Positions 7,835 to 16,222 of a DNA stretch of 23,865 nt are shown here, one piece after another. Origin of the DNA: Phycisphaerae bacterium (GTDB taxonomy: Bacteria > Planctomycetota > Phycisphaerae > UBA1845); NCBI GenBank assembly GCA_029260155.1, contig JAJDDU010000403.1:1-23865 (forward strand), written 5' to 3'. Under the pieces are notes generated by a model, which saw only the letters and a program-made list of their open reading frames with translations, searched no databases and was not told where the DNA came from. The translations under genes and the position numbers were made by a program. How positions within the stretch are numbered: the first letter of the stretch is position 1; each line of letters opens with the position of its first letter.

Positions 7835-10800
7835 ATGGGGAAGAGGCGATCACAGAAGGGGGTTCCTGCTCGACAACACGTCGACAAAGGTCAAGCACTG
7901 CAGTGGTTGACTGTGCGCGGCGCGCGTCAGAACAATCTGAAAAATGTCGATGTTGACATTCCGCTGGGGCGGTTTGTTTGTGTTACGGGGGTGTCGGGGA
8001 GCGGGAAGAGTTCGCTGGTCAATGATATTCTGCGGGAACAACTGACGCACGATCTGAACTTCGCGGAGAAAGTGGATCCTGGGGACCATGACGAGATTCT
8101 TGGGAAAGAACACCTCGATAAAGTCGTCGACATCGATCAGACGCCCATCGGTCGGACGCCGCGGTCGAATCCGGGGACGTATATCAAAGTCTTCGATCAG
8201 ATTCGGGACCTGTACTCCAAGCTGCCGGACTCGAAGGTTCGCGGTTACAAACCGGGTCGATTCAGTTTCAACGTAGCCGCCGGTTCCAAGGGCGGGGGGC
8301 GATGCGAGGCGTGCGAGGGCAATGGAGCCAATAAGATCGAAATGGACTTCCTCGCCGACGTCTGGGTGACTTGCCCCGTATGCCGCAGTCACCGGTTCAG
8401 TCGCGAGACGCTTCAGATCCTCTTCAAGGGCAAAACGATCGCAGACGTTCTCGAAATGGACGTGGCCGACGCGCTCGAGCACTTCAGTCAGATTCCGAAG
8501 ATCGCATCGATGCTCCAAACGCTACACGACGTCGGCCTGGACTACATCAAGCTGGGCCAGTCGTCGACAACACTGTCCGGCGGCGAAGCTCAGCGCATCA
8601 AGCTGGCGCGCGAGCTCGTCAAGAAATCCACCGGGCAGACACTTTACCTGCTCGACGAACCTACGACTGGACTGCACTTCGATGACATCAAACGTCTGTT
8701 GGCTGTCCTGCACGGGTTCGTGGATGGCGGGAACAGTGTGATCGTCATCGAACACAATCTCGACGTTATCAAGACCGCGGATTGGGTTATCGACCTCGGC
8801 CCCGAAGGAGGAGAAGACGGCGGGCGCATCGTGGCGGAGGGGACGCCGGAAGACGTGGCGGCCGTGGCGGAGAGTTATACGGGGCAGGCATTGGGGAATG
8901 TGCTTGGAATCCGGAAAAGGGATCGAGGGAACACGGGATCGAGGGAACGAGGGGGGAAGCAGCGTGCGCGGCGGGGGAGACTGCTTGATGAGATCACCGT
9001 GGTTGGGGCGAAACAACACAACCTCAAAGACATCAGCGTTTCGATTCCGCGTGGTAAATCAACCGTGTTCTGCGGTCCTTCGGGGAGCGGGAAGAGCAGT
9101 TTGGCGTTGGATACGGTTTATGCTGAGGGGCAGCGACGATACGTTGAGTCGCTCAGTTCGTATGCGCGACAGTTCTTGGGGCAAATCGAAAAACCGCGTG
9201 TGGATCATGTCCATGGCCTGTCGCCGGCAATCGCCATTGAGCAGAAGTCCGCGAGCAAGTCGCCGCGATCCACCGTTGGGACTGTCACGGAAATCTACGA
9301 CTATATGCGCATTCTGTGGGCGCGTCTGGGCATGCCACACTGTCCGAAGTGTCGCGTTGCCATTGGGACTCAAACCAGTGACGAAATCGTCGAGCGTATC
9401 ATGGGGCTTGGCGAGGGGACGCGGGCGTTGCTGTTGGCACCGATCGAACGCACTGGGCAGGAGTCGTACGAACAACTCTTCGAGCGTGAACGGGCCAATG
9501 GGTTCACGCGCATTCGGGTCGATGGCACGGTGTATGGGCTTGACGAGACGGTTTCCGTGAATCGGCGGCGGCGTCACGATGTGGAACTTGTGGTCGATCG
9601 CATCGTGGTCAAGGCGAAGGGACGCTCGCGACTGGCGGACAGTGTCGAGCAGGCGCTGGCACTCGGCCGGGGCGTTCTCAAGGTGCAGATTGTCGACGCG
9701 AAGGGCGATTCGCCGGTCGACGCCACGGAGCATCGGTTTTCGCAGATTCACTCCTGCGAGAAGTGTGGTCGGAGTTACGACGAGCCGACTCCGCATCATT
9801 TTTCGTTCAACAGCCGTCTTGGCTGGTGCAAGTCGTGCGAAGGACTGGGGATTCAACGCGGAGCAAGTCCGGCTGCGATCGCCGTGCATCCGAATCGTTC
9901 GATCCTTGATGGGGCGCTGGCCGGTTGGGAAAACGCGCGGACGAATCCCGCGATGATCGCGACGCTGACTGCGGTGGCGAAGCACATCGGGTTTGATCCG
10001 GAGACGCCGTGGTGTGCGTTGTCTGAAGCGCATCAATTGGGAATCCTCCAAGGATGTGGTGGAGATTGGATCGAACTGCCGCGAGTCAGCGCGAGGAAAA
10101 AGACGCACGGATCGCAATTTGGGGGGTTCGGCGGGATGCGATTTCGGTGGAGGGGATTCTTCCCGGCGATCGATCGGGCGACGCGAGCAAGTTGGAAGTA
10201 TCGCAAGCGTTTGGAAGAGTTGGTTACCGACGTGCCGTGCGAGGGGTGTGCGGGGTCGCGTTTGCGTCCGGAGTCGCGATTCGTCGTGGTGGGCGGCGAG
10301 CCGATTGAGGAGATATGTCGTCAGCCGCTGCCGAAGGTGTTGAAGTTCTTCAAGACGCTCAAGCTGGACCGGCGAGAGAAGCGGATCGCGGGAGAACTCT
10401 TGCACGAGATCACCTCGCGGATGCAATTCCTGCTGGACGTCGGCTTGGATTACATGACGCTGCAACGATCCGCGCCGACGCTTTCGGGCGGCGAGTCGCA
10501 ACGCATTCGCCTCGCCTCACAGATCGGCAGTGGGTTGACCGGAGTGCTGTACGTGCTTGACGAGCCGACGATCGGCCTGCACGCGCGTGACAACGCCCGA
10601 CTGGTGGCTGCGTTTGGGAGGCTTCGCGATCTGGGGAACACGCTGATCATTGTGGAGCACGACCGGGACGTGATCGACCACGCCGACCATGTTTTGGACT
10701 TCGGACCTGGCGCGGGCGTCGACGGTGGTCGCGTGGTGGCTGAAGCGGCGCCGAAGGCGTTGCGGAAGAAACGGGCATCGCTGACCGGCCGATATCTGTC

Positions 10801-12907
10801 GGGCGCGGAGAACATTCCAGTGCCCTCGAATCGCAGGCCGGTGCATGAAGGCGGCGCGAAGCGCGTGCCGGAGCAGTGGCTGGAGGTCAAAGGCGCGCGT
10901 CACAACAATCTCAAAGAAATCGACGTTGCCTTTCCGCTTGGCAGGTTCGTCGCGGTGACGGGCGTATCGGGCAGCGGCAAGAGCTCTGTGGTTTCGGACA
11001 CGTTGTACAACGCGCTCGCCGTTCGCATTCATCGGGCGCGTCTGCTGGCCGGCGGTCACGAGCGTATCGTGGGGGCGGAGTATATCGACAAGGTCATCAA
11101 CGTGGACCAGTCGCCGATCGGCAGCAGTCCCGCGAGCAATCCAGCCACCTACACCGGGCTGTTCGATTTAGTACGCGAGCTGTTCGCCAAGCTGCCGGAC
11201 AGCAAGGTTCGCGGATTCTCAGCCAATCGTTTCAGCTTCAACCGCCCAGGTGGCCGATGCGATGCGTGCGTCGGAATGGGTCAGCAGTGTATCGAGATGC
11301 ACTTCTTGCCGGACGTCTGGATCGAATGCGAGAACTGTGGCGGCACGCGCTACGTCCACGAGACGCTCGAAGTCAAATACAAGGGCAAGCACATCGCCGA
11401 CGTGCTGCGCATGCGCGTGACCGAAGCGCGCCGGCACTTCAAGAGCATTCCGAAGCTCAGACGGATGCTGGACATGCTCGACGACGTCGGGTTGGGATAC
11501 GTCCAACTGGGTCAGTCCGCGCCAACGCTCTCGGGCGGGGAGGCTCAGCGTGTCAAACTGGCGACGGAACTGGGCAGGCCGTCGACGGGAAAGACGTTGT
11601 ACATCCTCGACGAGCCGACCACGGGACTGCACTTCGACGATCTCAAGAAGTTGCTCGGCGTGCTGCATCGACTGGTGGATACCGGCAACACCGTCGTCTG
11701 CATTGAGCACAACCTGGACGTCATCAAGACTGCCGACCACGTCATCGACATCGGTCCCGAAGCGGGCGCAGCCGGCGGAACCGTCGTGATCGCCGCATCG
11801 CCGGAGCAGGTGGCTGCGCACAGGAAGTCGCATACCGGCGCTGCCCTGAAACCGGTGCTGGCCGCCGGGCCGCTTGTCGAACGCGAGGTATTCGACGCGA
11901 ATTCACAAGCCGCAGCCGAACGGGAACTGGACGGGCCGGTAGCGCTGGACGCCGAGTCCGCCGCGGAGACTCAGATGCCCTGGCAGGTTGATGGCCGCCG
12001 ATGGCACACGGTTAGACATCTGGATCGTTCGGGCAAACCGGTCGCGTGGGATCCCGACGTGCTGAAGTGGCTGGTCGAAACGATCGAGAAGTCGGGCGCG
12101 TTCGCGCCGACCGACTGGAACGACCGCGCTCGCGTCGAGATTCGGGCGCTGGGCACGCAGTCGTCCATGTGGTTCGCCCACTTTCGGACGGGTGGGCGCG
12201 AGTTGCTCGATATCAGCCTGCGCACACCGGCACGCCAGTTCGACAACAAGGCGATGGTTCGATCGCTCAACGTAAAATCGCTGGACGAACGAACCGATCT
12301 GCCGATCTATGGGCGGGAGTCGCGCGTTCAGCTTCGAGCGTGCGGACGCAACTTCGACGACACGCGCATCTGCCTTCGCGACTTCAAAGACGTGGACAAG
12401 CAGGCTTTTCGCGACGTGCTCAAGAGCACAGCGGCCGCGTACCTCGAGATGATCGCCGAGCACAAAACCGACCCCGTTAAAGGACAGCCGTGGAAGACGG
12501 ACGGTCGGAAATGGCACTTGTCGCAGCAGAACATTAACGCCCAGAATAACATTCGCTGGAAACCGCAGTTGATCTTGGAACTCGTCGGCAGGATTTCCAA
12601 GCTGGACTCCGACATCGAGTTTGACTGGACGGGCAAGATCGGCATCGGTCTGAAACGAAAGGGTGAGTCTAGGGTGCTGGGCAAGATCGTCACCAACATG
12701 GGTCCCGGTCTGCGCGTCGGAGTGCGCACCCCGAGGGGTGGTTTCACGCCGGTCCAGATCGAACGCCTCGGGGCATCCCCGCAGATCCGACCCCATCGCG
12801 ATCACGATCAGATCGACTTCTGGATCAAGTCGCTCAAAGAATGCGACGCCGATCAGTTCGGCGCGATCCTGGAGAGCACCCGGGACGATGGGAGTGACTT
12901 CGCATGA
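7835..12907 (+). CDS. uvrA: Giant UvrA chain: NBD2 + complete second UvrA + duplicated tail domain
   Basis: This 1690-residue protein begins where the 620-residue UvrA half ended. Module B (1-360) is a UvrA C-half: Walker A 52-59, zinc module CEAC...CPVC, signature LSGGEAQRIKLA, Walker B LYLLDEPTTGL. An Arg/Gly linker (about 360-382) leads to module C (385-1010), a full N-half: Walker A about 414, UvrB-binding-like region, CEKC...CKSC, signature about 882. Module D (1014-1330) is a second C-half: Walker A about 1042, CDAC...CENC, signature about 1232. All ATPase motifs look intact. The tail (about 1380-1690) is two related units I cannot assign. Tandem UvrA of about 1800 residues is known in Chlamydia; with the upstream half this one totals 2310. 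The start follows the nucleotidyltransferase stop by six bases and has only a distant G-rich SD, suggesting coupling. Confidence 0.93.
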   Translation: MGKRRSQKGVPARQHVDKGQALQWLTVRGARQNNLKNVDVDIPLGRFVCVTGVSGSGKSSLVNDILREQLTHDLNFAEKVDPGDHDEILGKEHLDKVVDIDQTPIGRTPRSNPGTYIKVFDQIRDLYSKLPDSKVRGYKPGRFSFNVAAGSKGGGRCEACEGNGANKIEMDFLADVWVTCPVCRSHRFSRETLQILFKGKTIADVLEMDVADALEHFSQIPKIASMLQTLHDVGLDYIKLGQSSTTLSGGEAQRIKLARELVKKSTGQTLYLLDEPTTGLHFDDIKRLLAVLHGFVDGGNSVIVIEHNLDVIKTADWVIDLGPEGGEDGGRIVAEGTPEDVAAVAESYTGQALGNVLGIRKRDRGNTGSRERGGKQRARRGRLLDEITVVGAKQHNLKDISVSIPRGKSTVFCGPSGSGKSSLALDTVYAEGQRRYVESLSSYARQFLGQIEKPRVDHVHGLSPAIAIEQKSASKSPRSTVGTVTEIYDYMRILWARLGMPHCPKCRVAIGTQTSDEIVERIMGLGEGTRALLLAPIERTGQESYEQLFERERANGFTRIRVDGTVYGLDETVSVNRRRRHDVELVVDRIVVKAKGRSRLADSVEQALALGRGVLKVQIVDAKGDSPVDATEHRFSQIHSCEKCGRSYDEPTPHHFSFNSRLGWCKSCEGLGIQRGASPAAIAVHPNRSILDGALAGWENARTNPAMIATLTAVAKHIGFDPETPWCALSEAHQLGILQGCGGDWIELPRVSARKKTHGSQFGGFGGMRFRWRGFFPAIDRATRASWKYRKRLEELVTDVPCEGCAGSRLRPESRFVVVGGEPIEEICRQPLPKVLKFFKTLKLDRREKRIAGELLHEITSRMQFLLDVGLDYMTLQRSAPTLSGGESQRIRLASQIGSGLTGVLYVLDEPTIGLHARDNARLVAAFGRLRDLGNTLIIVEHDRDVIDHADHVLDFGPGAGVDGGRVVAEAAPKALRKKRASLTGRYLSGAENIPVPSNRRPVHEGGAKRVPEQWLEVKGARHNNLKEIDVAFPLGRFVAVTGVSGSGKSSVVSDTLYNALAVRIHRARLLAGGHERIVGAEYIDKVINVDQSPIGSSPASNPATYTGLFDLVRELFAKLPDSKVRGFSANRFSFNRPGGRCDACVGMGQQCIEMHFLPDVWIECENCGGTRYVHETLEVKYKGKHIADVLRMRVTEARRHFKSIPKLRRMLDMLDDVGLGYVQLGQSAPTLSGGEAQRVKLATELGRPSTGKTLYILDEPTTGLHFDDLKKLLGVLHRLVDTGNTVVCIEHNLDVIKTADHVIDIGPEAGAAGGTVVIAASPEQVAAHRKSHTGAALKPVLAAGPLVEREVFDANSQAAAERELDGPVALDAESAAETQMPWQVDGRRWHTVRHLDRSGKPVAWDPDVLKWLVETIEKSGAFAPTDWNDRARVEIRALGTQSSMWFAHFRTGGRELLDISLRTPARQFDNKAMVRSLNVKSLDERTDLPIYGRESRVQLRACGRNFDDTRICLRDFKDVDKQAFRDVLKSTAAAYLEMIAEHKTDPVKGQPWKTDGRKWHLSQQNINAQNNIRWKPQLILELVGRISKLDSDIEFDWTGKIGIGLKRKGESRVLGKIVTNMGPGLRVGVRTPRGGFTPVQIERLGASPQIRPHRDHDQIDFWIKSLKECDADQFGAILESTRDDGSDFA
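8919..8948 (+). repeat. 16-bp-period tandem repeat at the UvrA-UvrA fusion joint
   Basis: GGGATCGAGGGAAC occurs at 8919-8932 and again at 8935-8948, separated by AC, and is followed by GAGGGGGG. The period of 16 is not a multiple of three, so the copies are read in different phases (RDRGNT, then GSRERG). It encodes the polar linker between the two UvrA copies. Confidence 0.85.
11972..12889 (+). repeat. Two diverged copies of an unassigned domain in the UvrA tail
   Basis: Residues about 1380-1535 and 1549-1685 of the giant UvrA chain start alike: PWQVDGRRWHTVRHLD and PWKTDGRKWHLSQQNI. Both continue with a 'W.P..L..LV..I.K' helix, a beta-rich middle (MWFAHFRTGG in the first) and a final helix containing a DxxxF element (DKQAFRDVLKS and DADQFGAILES). 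The copies are too diverged to show DNA-level repetition. I do not recognise the family. The fold pattern recalls small domains such as MmcQ/YjbR, but that is speculation. Confidence 0.6.
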
Positions 12908-13566
12908 CTGAGCTCGTGCCCAACCGGCTACTCTTCGACTTCGAGTTCCCGCTGCGCTACCGCAAAAAGGCGCCGCCGATCGACGGGCAGCTCAGCGGCT
13001 GGACCGACAAGGAACTGCTCCCGCCGTTAGTATTGCTCGAAGACCGTGAACCGTTCGCGCCGATCTGGGCATGCTGGAACGAGACAGGCCTGTTCATCGG
13101 CTGTTGCGTCGAGGGCAAGAGTCAGCCGTTGCGTTGCGATCCGACAACGTTCTGGAAGGGCGACAATCTCCGCCTGTGTACGGACATGCGCGACGCACGA
13201 CAGAACAAACGCGCGACGCGTTTCTGTCAGCAGTTCTTCTTTCTGCCGACCGGTGGCAAAGGAAATGCCGCAGTGGCCGGTTCGGCGAAAATCCACCGGG
13301 CACGTGAGGACGCGCCGCTTCATTCTTCTGAACGCGGGTCACATCGAATCGTGGTCGCATCGTCGGTTGTCACGGATCAGTACACCCTCGAAGCCCATAT
13401 CCCCGCAGCCTGTCTCGCAGGTTTCGATCCCGCGGAGCACAGCCGGATCGGCTTCTACTGCATGCTCGAAGACCGTGACTTGGGTCAGCAATTCCTCACA
13501 GTCGGGGACGATCTCAACTGGCACGTCGACCCCTCCACATGGGCGACCGTCGTCTTGGCCCGATAA
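12904..13566 (+). CDS. CBM9/DOMON-like protein, translationally coupled to uvrA
   Basis: The 220-residue product resembles CBM9-like beta-sandwich domains: an opening IDGQLSGWTD, a strand region APIWACWNETGLFIGCCVEG, the highly typical FWKGDNLRLCTDMRDAR, then YTLEAHIPAACLAGFDP and IGFYCMLEDRDLGQQFLT, ending DPSTWATVVL. Such domains usually bind sugars in exported enzymes. Here no signal peptide is present, so the protein appears cytoplasmic, and its ligand may not be a carbohydrate. The ATG overlaps the uvrA stop as ATGA, indicating translational coupling. It is the last gene of the cluster; the PilZ gene starts about 100 bases on. A role in repair is only a guess from position. Confidence 0.75.
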   Translation: MTELVPNRLLFDFEFPLRYRKKAPPIDGQLSGWTDKELLPPLVLLEDREPFAPIWACWNETGLFIGCCVEGKSQPLRCDPTTFWKGDNLRLCTDMRDARQNKRATRFCQQFFFLPTGGKGNAAVAGSAKIHRAREDAPLHSSERGSHRIVVASSVVTDQYTLEAHIPAACLAGFDPAEHSRIGFYCMLEDRDLGQQFLTVGDDLNWHVDPSTWATVVLAR

Positions 13567-13668
13567 GCACGCCTCCCTGTGCGCATCACGCTTACGATCT
13601 GAAGTGGTCGTTTCCGGAGGTCGACAATTCCGATGGAAGTGTATTCGTACTGCGGGGGAAGTGTACGC

Positions 13669-14427
13669 ATGGGCGTGAAGACCGAAACCAACACCAGCAG
13701 CCGCACGCTTGAATCAGCGTGCGCGCGAAATGTGTCCGTGGAGTTACACCAGTCCGGGGCGGACGATGAGGTTCTGGTCGCGTTCTCCCGGCTACTCGAC
13801 TTGGATGTGCGCAACGTGTACTTGGACAAGCCCAAGAGTCGCGGTACGCCGCTCGCGTTCGGTCAGGGCAAAGTCGTCGACGTTCACCTGAGCTTAGCGG
13901 GGGACCGGTATGTCTTCCGTGCGCGTGTGACTCAGCCGGTGTGCACCGTCAAGTTGAACGCATCGACCCGGGTGCGTGGCATGTCTCTCTCTCGGCCTAC
14001 GGTGCTCGATGACGGGCAGCGACGAGAGGACTTTCGGGTATCGCTCGCATCGATTGATCCGGTCGACGTTCATTTTCATACGTTTGACACGGGCAATGTG
14101 AACAGATGTCAGGTAGATGCCGAGCGTTTCCGCGGACAGCTGATCGACTTATCCCGCGGCGGTATCAGTGTACGCGTGGCGGTGGAAGATCGCGCGACGC
14201 TCCGTGTTGACGAGCAGTTCTTTGTTCATTGTCGTTTCCCAGATGATGTGGGAGAGATTACCATGCTAGCGCAAGTCGCCCACGTGCGTAGTATCGTGCA
14301 TGGCGAAGCCGTGCGCGCCGGACTCCGGTTTCTCCCGTGGTGCCAGTCGTTTACCGCGCCACACCACGAGACCATCGCTCGGTTCAGCATCGATCAGCAG
14401 CGACGCAGCATTCGCCGCGTCCGGTGA
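13669..14427 (+). CDS. YcgR-like PilZ-domain protein (predicted c-di-GMP effector)
   Basis: The 252-residue protein has a C-terminal PilZ domain with the two c-di-GMP-binding signatures: RxxxR (R119-E-D-F-R123, counted from this start) and DLSRGG (from D160). The N-terminal roughly 110 residues form a beta-rich domain (LAFGQGKVVDVHLSLAGDRY, VFRARVT) in the place of the YcgR brake domain. YcgR proteins bind c-di-GMP and alter flagellar or envelope functions. No signal peptide or membrane segment is seen. I prefer the ATG at 13669, with GGGGGAAG seven bases upstream; an in-frame ATG at 13633 has GGAGG but 12 bases away. Flagellar genes are not in the window, so its output is unknown. Confidence 0.82.
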   Translation: MGVKTETNTSSRTLESACARNVSVELHQSGADDEVLVAFSRLLDLDVRNVYLDKPKSRGTPLAFGQGKVVDVHLSLAGDRYVFRARVTQPVCTVKLNASTRVRGMSLSRPTVLDDGQRREDFRVSLASIDPVDVHFHTFDTGNVNRCQVDAERFRGQLIDLSRGGISVRVAVEDRATLRVDEQFFVHCRFPDDVGEITMLAQVAHVRSIVHGEAVRAGLRFLPWCQSFTAPHHETIARFSIDQQRRSIRRVR

Positions 14428-14540
14428 CCCTGCGTTGCCGCAGCACACGCCCTGCCAAGATTGCCTTTTCAGCGCGGACACGCTACACAGTCGTCCCAGG
14501 GAATGGCGCCGCTGCCTCCCCGATCAGTACAGGAATCACG

Positions 14541-16199
14541 ATGCGGGTGTTCGTCAAGCGTGACATCGACGGTTTCTTCGGGTTGTTCATCGACAACCTC
14601 GTGCAGCTCCTGCTCATCGTCACGCTCTGTGGCGGGCTGTGCGGGATGCACGGCGACGACGCCCGTTTCGTCTTTGCGCACATTCTCCCCGGCGCCGCGG
14701 TCTCCATTCTGATCGGAAACATTTTCTACGCATGGCAGGCGCATCGCCTGGCAAAGCGCGAGAACCGCGACGACGTCACTGCGCTTCCTTACGGAATCAA
14801 CACGCCTTCGCTCCTGGTTTACGTGTTCTTCGTCATCGCTCCGGTGTATCGCCGCACGGGTTCCGCTGAGGCTGCGTGGGGCATGGGCATACTGGCGTGC
14901 GCGGGCAGCGGGGTCATCGAGTTCTTCGGCGCATTTGTTGCGGGGTGGGTCCGCAGGCATACGCCGAGGGCCGCGCTCTTGTCGACCCTTGCGGGCATCG
15001 CGGTGGGGTTCATCGCGATGAAGTTCGCGTTGGAGATTTTCGCGACTCCGATGGTGGCGATGTTGCCAATGGCGATCGTTCTACTGACCTATTTCGGCAA
15101 GGTGCGCATGCCACTGGGACTCCCCGGCGGCCTGGTGGCCATCGTCGCGGGCAGCGTGGTGGCGTGGAGTCTGCCCGACGCGTGGCTGGCGAAGCCGATG
15201 GTAGCGGCGGCGGTCAGCGATGCCTGGTCCCAAAGAGGGATTCATCTGCCGATGTGGGCGGGTGACACGCTGTGGCACGCGCTCTCGCAGCCGGTCGGAG
15301 AATGGATCGGGTTCGTCTCGTTGATCGTGCCGATGGGCCTGTTCACGCTGGTGGGCAGTCTCCAGAATATCGAGTCCGCAGAAGCCGGCGGCGACAGCTA
15401 CGACACGCGCTCCTCGCTCGCGGTCAATGGCATTGGCACGCTGGTCGCAGCCTGCTTTGGTAGCTGCTTCCCGACAACGCTCTACATCGGTCATCCGGGG
15501 TGGAAAGGGCTTGGCGCCCGCGCGGGGTACTCGACGCTCAACGGGCTTGCGATCACGTTTATTTGCCTGACCGGGACCGTCGCGTTAATCAACAGCGTTG
15601 TCCCTCTCGAAGCCGGCATCGCGATCGTGTTTTGGATCGGCATCGTCATCACTGCGCAAGCGTTCCAGGCAACGCCGCGCGAACATTCCCCCGCCGTTGC
15701 CATCGGGCTGTTTCCCGCCATCGCAGCCTGGGGGGCGACGGTCATGTGGGGCGCCTTCATTGCCGCGCAGCTTGTCCCAGCCGCGGCACACGGCCTTTCG
15801 CCCCCGCCGCTCATCCCGGTCGGCGCTGCCACCACGATGCAGTCGCTCTTGGAACTGGACCATCCTGATGCTGGCCGGATGTCGATGGTGAGCGGTTTTC
15901 TCATTCACGGCCTGAACATCATGGAGCGAGGTTACATCTTCACGTGCATGATCCTCGCGGCGCTCGCCGCCAACCTGATCGACGGAAAGTTCACCGCAGC
16001 GGCCGTGTGGGCACTCATCGGAGCCGCGCTCGCCGCGATCGGGTTAACCCATGCCTATCAGATCGAGGGAAACGCCATTGACTTTCTATTCGTCTTCGTC
16101 CCGCCAAGGGATGGCGCATATGCGTACAGCGCATGGCCCATCGCCGTCGGATACCTGCTCACCGCGCTCTGCATATTCACTTTCGGGCGCAGAAGGTAG
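14541..16199 (+). CDS. NCS2/AzgA-like membrane permease
   Basis: A 552-residue polytopic membrane protein with about 12 or more hydrophobic segments. It begins MRVFVKRDIDGFFGLFIDNL, a cytosolic stretch leading into the first helix, as in nucleobase permeases. Polar breaks inside membrane segments (ALPYGINTPSLLVYVFF, GLFTLVGSLQNIESAEAGGD, ACFGSCFPTTLYIGHPGWKG) resemble the substrate-site half-helices of the xanthine/uracil permease superfamily, nearest the AzgA side. The substrate cannot be named; purine uptake is the default guess. I chose the ATG at 14541 because AGGA lies about seven bases before it; the open frame extends upstream to 14337, but that part overlaps the PilZ gene and has no membrane character. 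It is convergent with the kinase gene, 23 bases apart. Confidence 0.78.
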   Translation: MRVFVKRDIDGFFGLFIDNLVQLLLIVTLCGGLCGMHGDDARFVFAHILPGAAVSILIGNIFYAWQAHRLAKRENRDDVTALPYGINTPSLLVYVFFVIAPVYRRTGSAEAAWGMGILACAGSGVIEFFGAFVAGWVRRHTPRAALLSTLAGIAVGFIAMKFALEIFATPMVAMLPMAIVLLTYFGKVRMPLGLPGGLVAIVAGSVVAWSLPDAWLAKPMVAAAVSDAWSQRGIHLPMWAGDTLWHALSQPVGEWIGFVSLIVPMGLFTLVGSLQNIESAEAGGDSYDTRSSLAVNGIGTLVAACFGSCFPTTLYIGHPGWKGLGARAGYSTLNGLAITFICLTGTVALINSVVPLEAGIAIVFWIGIVITAQAFQATPREHSPAVAIGLFPAIAAWGATVMWGAFIAAQLVPAAAHGLSPPPLIPVGAATTMQSLLELDHPDAGRMSMVSGFLIHGLNIMERGYIFTCMILAALAANLIDGKFTAAAVWALIGAALAAIGLTHAYQIEGNAIDFLFVFVPPRDGAYAYSAWPIAVGYLLTALCIFTFGRRR

Positions 16200-16222
16200 A
16201 GATCACTCCCGATTTCGATTCT

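Noticed and set aside
5229..7840. Split of uvrA as a frameshift or sequencing error
   Set aside because: The break is at a domain linker, the first part has its own stop, and a whole unrelated gene with its own ribosome site lies between, so no single-base error explains it.
8919..8948. Short tandem repeat as a CRISPR or mobile-element end
   Set aside because: Only two copies with a two-base gap, inside a coding linker, with no spacers, cas genes or transposase.
9059..10501. Long antisense open frame (about 480 codons) opposite the giant uvrA
   Set aside because: Arg/Pro-rich composition, no recognisable motif, and full overlap with strongly conserved UvrA modules; it is a GC-rich shadow.
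14337..14540. N-terminal extension of the permease
   Set aside because: It overlaps the PilZ gene in another frame, lacks hydrophobic character, and the internal ATG at 14541 has a proper SD.
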